A stretch of DNA of 64,000 bases from Verrucomicrobiota bacterium (GTDB taxonomy: Bacteria; Verrucomicrobiota; Verrucomicrobiia; Opitutales; Opitutaceae): NCBI GenBank assembly GCA_023432225.1, contig JAEYUW010000033.1, positions 62,001 through 126,000 of the forward strand. The letters are read 5' to 3'. Shown here one piece after another: positions 43,845-52,243 of the stretch. The notes under the pieces were generated by a model. It saw nothing but the letters and a program-made list of their open reading frames with translations. It was not told where the DNA came from and searched no databases. The translations under genes and the position numbers were made by a program. Numbering within the stretch: position 1 is the first letter of the stretch; every line of letters begins with the position of its first letter.

Positions 43845-45956
43845 CCGGACGTCCGCGCGCACGATGCGCACGGAAGCAAACGCCGACCAGTCCCGCGCCT
43901 TGTTCCCGTGCGGCCCGGGTCCGGACGAAACCACGATCGTGCCTGGTGCCGCCTGATCGCGCGCGATCTCCAACGCGTGAAACCCGCGATCCGCGATCGT
44001 GCGGCTCGGGTCGAGAAACACCGATTTGAGCCGCGTGCGCGTGCCGTCCGGTTTCTCTTCGTCGATTGCGAACTCCACGCCATCCGATCGATCGCGCTCC
44101 GGGCCCTCATAGGCGCCCGGCATCACGCAAAACTCCACGCGCACCACGCTGCGGCCCGCCGGGACGGCAAACCAAAACCGCGTCTCCGCGTGCGCGAACA
44201 ACACCGGCCGCCCATCCTGCACCATCGGGCTGAGACCGAACTCCGTGAACAACTTCACCGGCTGATCCCGTCCGAGCGTCGCCAGCAACAAACGATCCGC
44301 CTCCAACAATTCCGCGTAACGCATCTCCCGGCCCATCATCGACCACTTCTCGTTCGCCGTTGAAGGATCGAGCTGCACCTCTGGAATCGCCGATGTGCGA
44401 CGCACCGCGTCGACCATGATGGCCCGCCGGTCCTTGCGTCCGAAGACCGTCTCATCGCGCCACCGCAGGATCGGCCGCGGATCGATGTCAAACTGCTGCT
44501 CCACCCGGCGGAGCAGCTTTGCCTCCGCGCCGCGCGCGCCTTTCGCCACGAAGAGCGCCACGGGTTGCCCCTCTTGGTCGCGGAAAGCCTGCTCGAGATA
44601 CGCGTCGTCCCCCTCGCAGCCCGAGCGAATCATCAGCGCGCGCCGCTGCGCGTAGAACGGCAGGCTCGAGTCCCAATCGAAGCCCGCCGTCACCAACACC
44701 TCCTCCGGATTCGTCATCGCCCGCACCGTTTTCGTCAGCTCGCTGCCGCCGGGACTCCATATCTCCTGCAATTCAAAATAGGTCTGGCGATAGCTCCACA
44801 GCTGACTCGCGTGCACGATCGCCAACCCGATCCAGAACGCCACTCGCGGCCTCACCTCCCACAGCACCGCGATCGCCACGCCGCCCGCCACGAGCAGAAA
44901 CAACGCATTCGCCAGGCCGTAATAGTCGTGGCGCGAGTAGAGCACGGGAAAGACCACCAACGGCACCACGTAGCACACCGCGCAAAACGTCACGGCCCGC
45001 CAGCGCGTCCGCGCCACCGTCACCGCGAGCACCACCACGACGAGCAGCCACAGCGGCGACGCGACGCCGTGCGAAAGGTTATGCCAGTGCTGCGCCCACG
45101 TCTGGGCCGAAAAGCGCTCCTCCGTCGTGCCGAAGTTGAAACCAATGAGATTGGTTGATTCGAGAAACTGCGTGCTGACGCTGCGATGCTTCACCGCATC
45201 CGCGAACCGCGTCCACCACGCGCCCGCTGCGAGCGGCGCCGCGATGACGGCCAGCGCCCACGCGCCTTCGCGGGCCACCGCCGCGAGCCCTCGCGGGCGC
45301 GCCTGCCACATCCGCACCGCCGTCAGCAATCCGGCCGGCACCAGAAACACCATGAAGGTCGTGATCTTCACCAGCGCCGCGCCCACGCCGAACAATGCGG
45401 CCAACACAAACGCCCACCAAACCGGGCGATTCGCGAAGCGCACAAACGCCACCAGAAACCACACCGAGAACGCCAGCGCCATCGTCTCGATCAGAAATGC
45501 GCGCGAATAAAACACGTAGATCGGACACGTCAGCGCGAACGTCGCCGCGATCCAGCGTCGCGGCCCCACGCACCCCAGCGCACCGAGCAGCGGAAACAAT
45601 CCCGCCACCGCGAGGTAGAAACACGCCGCCGACACCGCGCGCCCCGCCTGCACCAGCGGCAATCCGGTCCAGTCACTCACCTTGACCACCGTCCACTGAT
45701 ACAGCGGAAACTCCATCGGCGCTGTCCAGGGCGCGCCCAACACCGGTGTCGGGTAGGCCAGCGAAAAATTCTGGTCGCGCTGCACGAACAGCGCGCTGAT
45801 CGCCGTCTGCGTCTGGCGAAACTCCTGCCCCGGCAGATTTCCGTTCGTCCAGCCGATCGACAACAGCCAGCCGTGCACCGCCAGCAGCGTCCCGAAAAGC
45901 ACGACCGCCAGCGGCATTTCCCAGCGCGGCGCCTGCGCCGACGGAGTTGCAGCCAT
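43839..45956 (-). CDS. polytopic GT-C-type glycosyltransferase (copy 2 of 4)
   Basis: This 705-residue paralogue shows QEFRQTQTAISALF in the first loop, LGAPWTAPMEFPLYQW, YSRAFLIETMAL, ALVKITTFMVF, RHDYYGLANAL and FDWDSSLPFYAQRRALM. About twelve hydrophobic segments lie before residue 410 and a soluble C-terminal domain follows, ending RDWSAFASVRIV. The frame is open far upstream, but ATG 45956 places the first membrane segment about 12 residues in, as in the other copies, and fits the minus-strand promoter-like element at 45963-45992. It is divergent from the giant glycosyltransferase gene at 46071 and converges on copy 1 with a four-base gap. Confidence 0.74.
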   Translation of the reverse strand: MAATPSAQAPRWEMPLAVVLFGTLLAVHGWLLSIGWTNGNLPGQEFRQTQTAISALFVQRDQNFSLAYPTPVLGAPWTAPMEFPLYQWTVVKVSDWTGLPLVQAGRAVSAACFYLAVAGLFPLLGALGCVGPRRWIAATFALTCPIYVFYSRAFLIETMALAFSVWFLVAFVRFANRPVWWAFVLAALFGVGAALVKITTFMVFLVPAGLLTAVRMWQARPRGLAAVAREGAWALAVIAAPLAAGAWWTRFADAVKHRSVSTQFLESTNLIGFNFGTTEERFSAQTWAQHWHNLSHGVASPLWLLVVVVLAVTVARTRWRAVTFCAVCYVVPLVVFPVLYSRHDYYGLANALFLLVAGGVAIAVLWEVRPRVAFWIGLAIVHASQLWSYRQTYFELQEIWSPGGSELTKTVRAMTNPEEVLVTAGFDWDSSLPFYAQRRALMIRSGCEGDDAYLEQAFRDQEGQPVALFVAKGARGAEAKLLRRVEQQFDIDPRPILRWRDETVFGRKDRRAIMVDAVRRTSAIPEVQLDPSTANEKWSMMGREMRYAELLEADRLLLATLGRDQPVKLFTEFGLSPMVQDGRPVLFAHAETRFWFAVPAGRSVVRVEFCVMPGAYEGPERDRSDGVEFAIDEEKPDGTRTRLKSVFLDPSRTIADRGFHALEIARDQAAPGTIVVSSGPGPHGNKARDWSAFASVRIVRADVRR

Positions 45957-45962
45957 TCGCGC

Positions 45963-45992
45963 AAGAAATCCGACGCGCCCGTCCACGCGCAA
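45963..45992 (-). promoter_or_regulatory. promoter-like element for GT-C copy 2
   Basis: On the minus strand TTGCGC (45992-45987), 18 bases and TTTCTT (45968-45963) precede the ATG at 45956, 36 bases from first T to start codon. Confidence 0.4.
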
Positions 45993-46028
45993 CCTCCAAT
46001 TGCCGCACCGCCCGCTCCCGGAAGAGGC

Positions 46029-46058
46029 TTTACTGGCCCGCGCGCCGCCGTTTGATTT
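46029..46058 (+). promoter_or_regulatory. promoter-like element for the giant glycosyltransferase gene
   Basis: TTTACT (46029-46034), 18 bases and TGATTT (46053-46058) precede the ATG at 46071 by 42 bases. Together with the minus-strand element it forms a divergent promoter region of about 115 bases. Confidence 0.42.
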
Positions 46059-46070
46059 CGGCCCCTTGCA

Positions 46071-49000
46071 ATGACCGCTTCCGCCGCGCCGCAATTCCAC
46101 ATCGACAGCCCGACGTCGTGGCGCCCGACCGTGGCCGGCATCGAGATCACCGGCTGGCTCTATGTCGCCGGCGACACGCCCTGCCTCGACATCCGCGCGC
46201 GCGTCGACCGCCGCGCCACGCTCGGCATCTACGGCCTCGACCGCCACGACACCGAGGCGGCCTTCGGCGGCGGGCTCAAGGCGCGGCGCACCGGCTTCAT
46301 TCAACGCGCCCAAGTCTGGCGCGGCGCCCGCGAACTCACGCTCGACTGGCACGACGGCACGCAATGGCGCGAGTTCTTCCGCACCGCGCTCGACACCTCC
46401 GCGCTGCCCGCCGACGCCGCCAAGCCGAAGAAAATTCTCCGCGCCGGCACCGTTTACCAGACGCTGCACTACCTCTACCGCTACTTTCATCGCGCACCGT
46501 GGGGCGAACTCTGCCGCGAGACCGACGCCGTGCTCGCCGACGTGCTCACCGCGACGAGCGACGTCGTCGCCAGCCCGCGCTTCCAAGGCTTCATCGAAAA
46601 CCCCGGTTTCTGGATCAACGCCGGCTACGAAAAATTCCGCATCACCGGCTGGACGTTCGGCGTCGGCTGCGAAATGCAGCAGCTCAGCGCCACCACCGGC
46701 GTGCTCACGGAAAACAAACTCGTTTATCCGAAAGACCGCCCCGACGTCGCCGCGCACCGCCCCGATCATCCCGCCGCCGCGCTCAAGTCCGGCTACTACG
46801 GCCTGGTCGACATCCGCAAAGACACGCCCTCGCCCGCGAACCTGAAAATCTTCGCCGAGACGGGCAATGGTCGCCGCGAACTCGCCTTCGCCCGTCGCAT
46901 GTATCTCGACCGGCGCGACGAGCACTCCGGCCCGATCCCGGTCTTCAAGCCGTTCTATTTCTACAAAGTCGTCGCGGCCTTCCTCCGCGGCCGCGCCCTG
47001 GGCCGCTACGAGTTCGACTCATGGCCGGAATCGCGCGCCGAGATCGCGCGCCTGAAGGCGCACCTCGCGCAAACGCTCAGCCGCGGCGAAGCGCCGAAAG
47101 TCCCCGCCGCCATCGTCCGCCGCCGCGACCAGGATCCCTACACTCGCTGGTGCTGGCACAACCGCCTCACCCCGCGCCTGCGCGCGGTGCTGCAATCGGA
47201 CGCCGACGCACTCGTGAAAGCCGGCGGTCCGCTCATCAGCGTCGTTGTCCCCGCCTACAACACGCCGGAAAAATACCTCCACGAGTTGCTCGACTGCCTC
47301 AAGCAGCAGCTCTACCCGCGCTGGGAACTCTGCATCGCCGACGACGCTTCCCCGCAGCCGCACGTCCGCCGCATCCTCGAGGCCGCCGCGAAAGCCGACC
47401 CGCGCATCAAACCGGTCTTCCGTCCGCAAAACGGCCACATCTCGCGCGCCACGAACTCCGCCCTCGACGTCGCGACCGGCGGCTTCGTTGCGCTGCTCGA
47501 TCACGACGACGTGCTGCCGCACGACGCACTGCTCCACGTCGCGCAAGCCATCGCGCGCCACCCGACCGCGAGTTACCTCTACACCGACGAGGACAAGATC
47601 GACGACACCGGCCGCCGCTTCGATCCGCAGTTCAAGGGCGGCTGGTCGCCCGAGATGGCGCTCACGCACAACTACACGCACCACCTCACCGTCATCCGCC
47701 GCGAGATCGTCGAGCGCGCCGGCCGTCTGCGCCCGGAATTCAACGGCGCGCAGGATATCGATCTTTTCCTCCGCTGCTGGGAGCTGATCGACGACCGCGA
47801 CGTCGTGCACGTGCCGTTCATCGGCTACCATTGGCGCGCGCACGCCGAGAGCACCGCCTCGCGCGGCGACCAGAAGGGTTATCTCTTCGCCGCCGCCCGC
47901 AACGGCATCGCCGAGGCTGTCGCGCGCCGGAAGCTGCGCGCTGAGCCCGTGCTCCCGGACTTCGCGAAAAACTACGCGCTCTGCCTGCACCAGTTGAAAT
48001 GGGATGCCGCGCTCCTCGCCGAAAATCCCGTCACGATCGTCATCCCGTCGAAGAACCGCCCCGATCTCCTCGCGAAGTGCCTCGACTCGCTCGCCCTCAC
48101 CACGCCGCGCGAGCACGTGAAGGTGATCGTCGTCGACGATAACTCCGACGAACCGGCCGCACTCGACTACCTCGCCACGCTGCCCGCGCGCACCGATCTT
48201 CGCGTCGAAGTGCTGCGCGCTCCCGCGACGGGCGAAGGCTTCAACTACTCGCGCCTCGTCAACCTCGGCAGCGCGCGCGCCGACACGCCGCTCGTCCTCC
48301 ACCTGAACAACGACGTCGAAGCCCTCACGCCCGGCTGGCTCGAGGACATGGTCGGATGGATGTCGATCGCCGGCGTCGGCGTCGTGGGCGCCAAGCTCCT
48401 TTACCCCGACGGCACGATCAACCACGCCGGCATCAGCTTCAGCCGCGACGACCACCTCGCGCACGTCCTCTTCGAGCGCGAGCCCGCCGAGGATCTCGGT
48501 TACCTCTTCCTGCCGCACGCCGCGCGCAATGTCGCCGCCGTCACCGGCGCGTGCCTGCTGACGCGCACGTCGCTTTATCGCGAGCTCCACGGCTTCGACG
48601 AAGAGAAACTCCGTGTCGCCTACAACGACGTCGACTACTGCCTGCGCGCCGCCGCCGCCGGCTACCGCACGGTCGTCACGCCGCAAGCTGTCCTCCGCCA
48701 CGTCGGCAGCGCCTCGCGCGGCAACACCTACGCGGAGCGCGAGCACATCGAGTATCTCGCCCGCCACGGCGGCTATCGCGATCCGTTCCACAGCGAGGCG
48801 CTGCAGTTCCCGCCGAAAAACCTTCCGCTCAATCCGTATCATCAGCGCTACGCGCAGACGCTGCGCCCGTTCCGCGCGCTCGTCGTCACGCACAACCTGA
48901 ACTTCGAGGGCGCGCCGATCTTCATCTTCGAACTCGCGCGCTTCCTCGCCGAACAACCCGGCGTCAGCGTGCGCGTCGTCTCGCCGCAGGAAGGTCCGCT

Positions 49001-50039
49001 GCGCAGCCGCTTCGAGCAGGCGGGCATGAAGGTCGAGATCTGGTCCGACGCCGCCGCGTTTCTCGCCGCCAAGACGAAGGCCGATTTCGACACCGCGCTA
49101 AAAACCTTCGCTGCCGCGCATCCGTGCAACGATGTCGATGTGATCGTCACGAACACGATGCTCACCTTCTGGGCGGTGCATCTCGCGCACGCGCTCGGCA
49201 AATCGTCCGCCCTCTACATCCACGAGAGCAACGCCGTGAAGCGCTTCTTCGCGCCGCTGCTACCGCCACTCCTGCACGACACGGTCGAGGACGCCTTCCG
49301 TCTCGCCACCCGCGTCGTGTTCACCGCGGAAGCCACGCGCACGATCCACGAGGAACTGAACCTCAACGACAACTTCCGCACGCTGCGCAGCTGGGTCGAC
49401 TTCGGCCGCATCGAAAATTTCAAGGCCGCGCACGATCGCGCCGCGCTTCGCCGCAAGCACGGCCTCGATCCCGACGCGATCATCGTGGTCAACATCGGCT
49501 CGGTCTGCGAGCGCAAGGGCCAGCACATCTACATCCGCGGCATCGATCTCCTGAACAAGGAGCTCGCCGGCGAATTCCCCGGCGCAAAGGTGCAGTGGGC
49601 CATGGTCGGCGCCCGCGAGGGCCTCTACATGGAGACGCTGCGCGAGGACATCGCGCTGATGAATCTCCACGACGTGAAGATCTTCGGCGAAACGCCTGAC
49701 ATCTACGATTTCTACCGCCTCGCCGACATCCTCGTCTGCACGAGTTTCGAGGAGTCGTTCCCGCGCGTGCTGCTCGAGGCGATGGTCTTCGGTCCGCGCA
49801 TCGTCAGCACCGACGTCAACGGCATCCCCGAGATGCTGACCAACACGGACGAGGCCTACCTCGTGCCCGCCGGCGATCCGTTCAAACTCGCCGCCGCGCT
49901 GAAACGCGCGATCGCCGACCACGTGGCCGGCAACGCCAAAATGATCTCGATGGCGCACGCCCGCGCCGCCCGCAATTACCACCATGCCCGCGCCCTGCCG
50001 CAACACGTGCAGATGATCCGCGAGGCGTGGCTCGGCTGA
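46071..50039 (+). CDS. giant three-domain glycosyltransferase (modules + GT2 + GT2 + GT4)
   Basis: The 1322-residue protein begins with two sandwich-like modules: about 10-108 (EITGWLYVAGD, ARVDRRATLGIYGLDRHD) and about 180-280 (RITGWTFGVG ... AFARRMY). Next come a GT2 domain (388-610; VVVPAYNTPEKYLHEL, HDD at 478-480), a second GT2 (653-905; IVIPSKNRPDLLAKCL, NND at 746-748, TGACLLTR) and a GT4 domain (935-1320; VTHNLNFEGAP, VCERKGQH, FEESFPRVLLEAM). All three catalytic domains keep their key acidic residues. It could therefore add at least three sugars in sequence on the cytoplasmic face. Its stop overlaps the next ATG by one base. Confidence 0.85.
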   Translation: MTASAAPQFHIDSPTSWRPTVAGIEITGWLYVAGDTPCLDIRARVDRRATLGIYGLDRHDTEAAFGGGLKARRTGFIQRAQVWRGARELTLDWHDGTQWREFFRTALDTSALPADAAKPKKILRAGTVYQTLHYLYRYFHRAPWGELCRETDAVLADVLTATSDVVASPRFQGFIENPGFWINAGYEKFRITGWTFGVGCEMQQLSATTGVLTENKLVYPKDRPDVAAHRPDHPAAALKSGYYGLVDIRKDTPSPANLKIFAETGNGRRELAFARRMYLDRRDEHSGPIPVFKPFYFYKVVAAFLRGRALGRYEFDSWPESRAEIARLKAHLAQTLSRGEAPKVPAAIVRRRDQDPYTRWCWHNRLTPRLRAVLQSDADALVKAGGPLISVVVPAYNTPEKYLHELLDCLKQQLYPRWELCIADDASPQPHVRRILEAAAKADPRIKPVFRPQNGHISRATNSALDVATGGFVALLDHDDVLPHDALLHVAQAIARHPTASYLYTDEDKIDDTGRRFDPQFKGGWSPEMALTHNYTHHLTVIRREIVERAGRLRPEFNGAQDIDLFLRCWELIDDRDVVHVPFIGYHWRAHAESTASRGDQKGYLFAAARNGIAEAVARRKLRAEPVLPDFAKNYALCLHQLKWDAALLAENPVTIVIPSKNRPDLLAKCLDSLALTTPREHVKVIVVDDNSDEPAALDYLATLPARTDLRVEVLRAPATGEGFNYSRLVNLGSARADTPLVLHLNNDVEALTPGWLEDMVGWMSIAGVGVVGAKLLYPDGTINHAGISFSRDDHLAHVLFEREPAEDLGYLFLPHAARNVAAVTGACLLTRTSLYRELHGFDEEKLRVAYNDVDYCLRAAAAGYRTVVTPQAVLRHVGSASRGNTYAEREHIEYLARHGGYRDPFHSEALQFPPKNLPLNPYHQRYAQTLRPFRALVVTHNLNFEGAPIFIFELARFLAEQPGVSVRVVSPQEGPLRSRFEQAGMKVEIWSDAAAFLAAKTKADFDTALKTFAAAHPCNDVDVIVTNTMLTFWAVHLAHALGKSSALYIHESNAVKRFFAPLLPPLLHDTVEDAFRLATRVVFTAEATRTIHEELNLNDNFRTLRSWVDFGRIENFKAAHDRAALRRKHGLDPDAIIVVNIGSVCERKGQHIYIRGIDLLNKELAGEFPGAKVQWAMVGAREGLYMETLREDIALMNLHDVKIFGETPDIYDFYRLADILVCTSFEESFPRVLLEAMVFGPRIVSTDVNGIPEMLTNTDEAYLVPAGDPFKLAAALKRAIADHVAGNAKMISMAHARAARNYHHARALPQHVQMIREAWLG

Positions 50040-52243
50040 TGGCTGAAACAAGTTTCAGCTGGAGCCAGATCGAATCGCCCGCCGCCGGCGCGCGCCTCGC
50101 GCCGGGCCTCCATGTCGTCCGCGGCTGGGTATTGCCGAAGTCCGGCGGCGTCATCGCCGACGTGCGCGCACGCATCGGTTCGCGCGTTTTTGCCGGAGTC
50201 TATGGCATCCCGCGCGCTGACGTCGCCGCGCATTTTTCGCCCGGCCAGCCGATCGCGCTCGCGGAATTCGAGATCGCAGTCGTGCTCGAGCCAGGCGACG
50301 ACGCGATTGAACTCGACGCGCTCGAACTCGAGGGCCGCTGGTCGGCATTCGAAGTGGTGTCCGTCACCGTCGATTCGACGCTGCCCCACGTCGAGACCGA
50401 CGTCCCACTTCCGCCCCTGAGCTGGCTCAATCACGTGCGGATCGTCGAGGCCGTCCTGCGCCACGCCGACGGACAAGCTTCGCCGGACTGGCCCGCGCTC
50501 GCCCGCGAAGTTGTTGCCGCCCTACCCTGGCCGCGCGAGCTGCGCCCCGCGCTTTCGCCGTTCATCGGCTTCGTCGACGAACCCGTCGCGCTCACGTGCT
50601 CGCGCTTCGGCCGCATCCCGGCGTTTGGCCATCTCTTTCATTCGACGCAGAAGATCGCCCGCCTGTTCGCGACCGCCGATCTGCAGTTTCTTCAGCCGAT
50701 CAGCTACGGACAACCGTCGCCCGGACCGGCGGCGTTCTACACGCAGCAAGCCCACGCCACCGACTGCGGCTTCCTCGGCTACGTCGACGTGCCGTCATCG
50801 CTGCCGAATCCCGTCGCGCTGCGCCTCTACGCCGAACTCGAGGACGGCTCGCTCCATCTGGCCTTCGCGGTCCGGGCGAATCTGCACTCGCAGGAAACCG
50901 AAAAAACACCGCTCGCCGCGACCCACGCGGAAATTGTCGCCGCCATCGCCGCCGTCGACGGCGCGCTCGCCGCGACCGCGATACCCGTGTCGCGCGGCGA
51001 GGAACTCACCCGTGGGCTCGCCGAGTTGGAAGCGCGCGCCACCCGCAGTCCCTCGCGCGTCCGTCGCATCGCGACGCCGCAACCGGCGCCGGCCCATCTC
51101 GCACATCCGCTGCCGCGCACGGTCGTTGTCGCCACGCATGGGCTCACGCCGCAAGGCGCCCCGCGCTTCCTGCTCGACCTCGCGCGCGCACTCGTCCGCG
51201 CCGGGGTCGGCGTTCACGTCGTGAGCGCCGGCGGCGGGCCGTTGCGCGTCGCCTTCGAACAAGCAGGGGCACGCGTCACCGCACTCGATCTCTCCGCCGC
51301 CTTCTCCAGCGGCGATTTTGCCGGAGTGACCTCCGCGATCGACTGGGCCTCAGCTGACCTCGTCATCGCGAACACCTTCACGACTTTCTGGGCCGTGCAT
51401 GCCGCGCAAGCCGTCGGGCGTCCGTCGCTCCTCTACATCCACGAGAGCACGGCGCCGGCGGATTTCTACGGCGCGCGCGTCCCGCCTGCCGTGATCGCGC
51501 TCGCCGAGGAAGGCATCGCACGTGCGACTGCGGTGTCGTTCACCACTGCCGCCACCGCCCGTTATCACGGCGGCACGCAGTGGCTGACGCCCGGCTGGAT
51601 CGACGTCGCCGCGCTCGACGCCTGGCGCATCGCGCACCCGCGCGAAACGAGCCGCGCGCGCCTCGTCCTTCGCCCGGACGAATTGCTCGTCGTGAACATC
51701 GGCACCGTCTCCGATCGCAAGGGCCAGCACGCGTTCGTGCGTGCCGTCGATCTGCTCTGGCGTCGCAATCCGGAGCTCGCGGCGCGTGCGCGCTTCGTGC
51801 TGCTCGGCGGGCGCGACACGCTGTTCGACACGTTGCTGGGCAGCGCGATCAATGCGGTCAACCGACCCAACCTCGCCGTCCATCCGGAGACGATCGACTA
51901 CCTCGACTACTACCAGGCCGCGGATGTGTTCGCGTGTAGCAGCTACGAGGAATCCTCGCCGCGCGTCGTGCTCGAAGCGATGGCGATGGGCGTGCCGATC
52001 CTGGCCAACGCCGTGCAGGGCATCCCCGAACTTGTCCGGCCTGATTTGGAGGCGCAGCTCGTTGCTGCCGGCGACACCGCGGCGTGGGGCGAAGCCCTCG
52101 TGCGGCTGCTCGCGAGTTCACCTCTCCGCGGCGCGCTCGCCGCTCGGGCGCGCGCGCGCGTTGTCGCGGAGTTCGAAGCCGGCGCCGTGCTCCCGCGCCA
52201 TCTCGCGCTGATCGCGCAGACGGCGGCCGCGCGCGTCACTTGA
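50039..52243 (+). CDS. glycosyltransferase family 4 with tandem sandwich-like modules
   Basis: The 734-residue protein has module A (about 8-112; VVRGWVLPKSGGVIADVRARI, GVYGIPRADVAAHF) and module B (about 175-280; GFLGYVDVPSSLPNPVALRLYAELEDG), then a GT4 domain (about 360-730). The GT4 part has THGLTPQGAP in place of the THNLNFEGAP of its paralogues, VSDRKGQHAF and YEESSPRVVLEAMAMG, so the donor-site glutamates are kept. It follows the giant enzyme with a one-base overlap. Its 3' end overlaps the convergent GT-C copy 3 by eight bases. Confidence 0.82.
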   Translation: MAETSFSWSQIESPAAGARLAPGLHVVRGWVLPKSGGVIADVRARIGSRVFAGVYGIPRADVAAHFSPGQPIALAEFEIAVVLEPGDDAIELDALELEGRWSAFEVVSVTVDSTLPHVETDVPLPPLSWLNHVRIVEAVLRHADGQASPDWPALAREVVAALPWPRELRPALSPFIGFVDEPVALTCSRFGRIPAFGHLFHSTQKIARLFATADLQFLQPISYGQPSPGPAAFYTQQAHATDCGFLGYVDVPSSLPNPVALRLYAELEDGSLHLAFAVRANLHSQETEKTPLAATHAEIVAAIAAVDGALAATAIPVSRGEELTRGLAELEARATRSPSRVRRIATPQPAPAHLAHPLPRTVVVATHGLTPQGAPRFLLDLARALVRAGVGVHVVSAGGGPLRVAFEQAGARVTALDLSAAFSSGDFAGVTSAIDWASADLVIANTFTTFWAVHAAQAVGRPSLLYIHESTAPADFYGARVPPAVIALAEEGIARATAVSFTTAATARYHGGTQWLTPGWIDVAALDAWRIAHPRETSRARLVLRPDELLVVNIGTVSDRKGQHAFVRAVDLLWRRNPELAARARFVLLGGRDTLFDTLLGSAINAVNRPNLAVHPETIDYLDYYQAADVFACSSYEESSPRVVLEAMAMGVPILANAVQGIPELVRPDLEAQLVAAGDTAAWGEALVRLLASSPLRGALAARARARVVAEFEAGAVLPRHLALIAQTAAARVT

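Noticed and set aside
45957..46925. Upstream extension of GT-C copy 2
   Set aside because: The frame continues antisense into the giant glycosyltransferase gene; all four paralogues begin 12-25 residues before the first membrane segment.
47019..48956. 645-codon minus-strand frame within the giant glycosyltransferase
   Set aside because: No motif, antisense composition, and the plus-strand gene has three intact catalytic domains across it.
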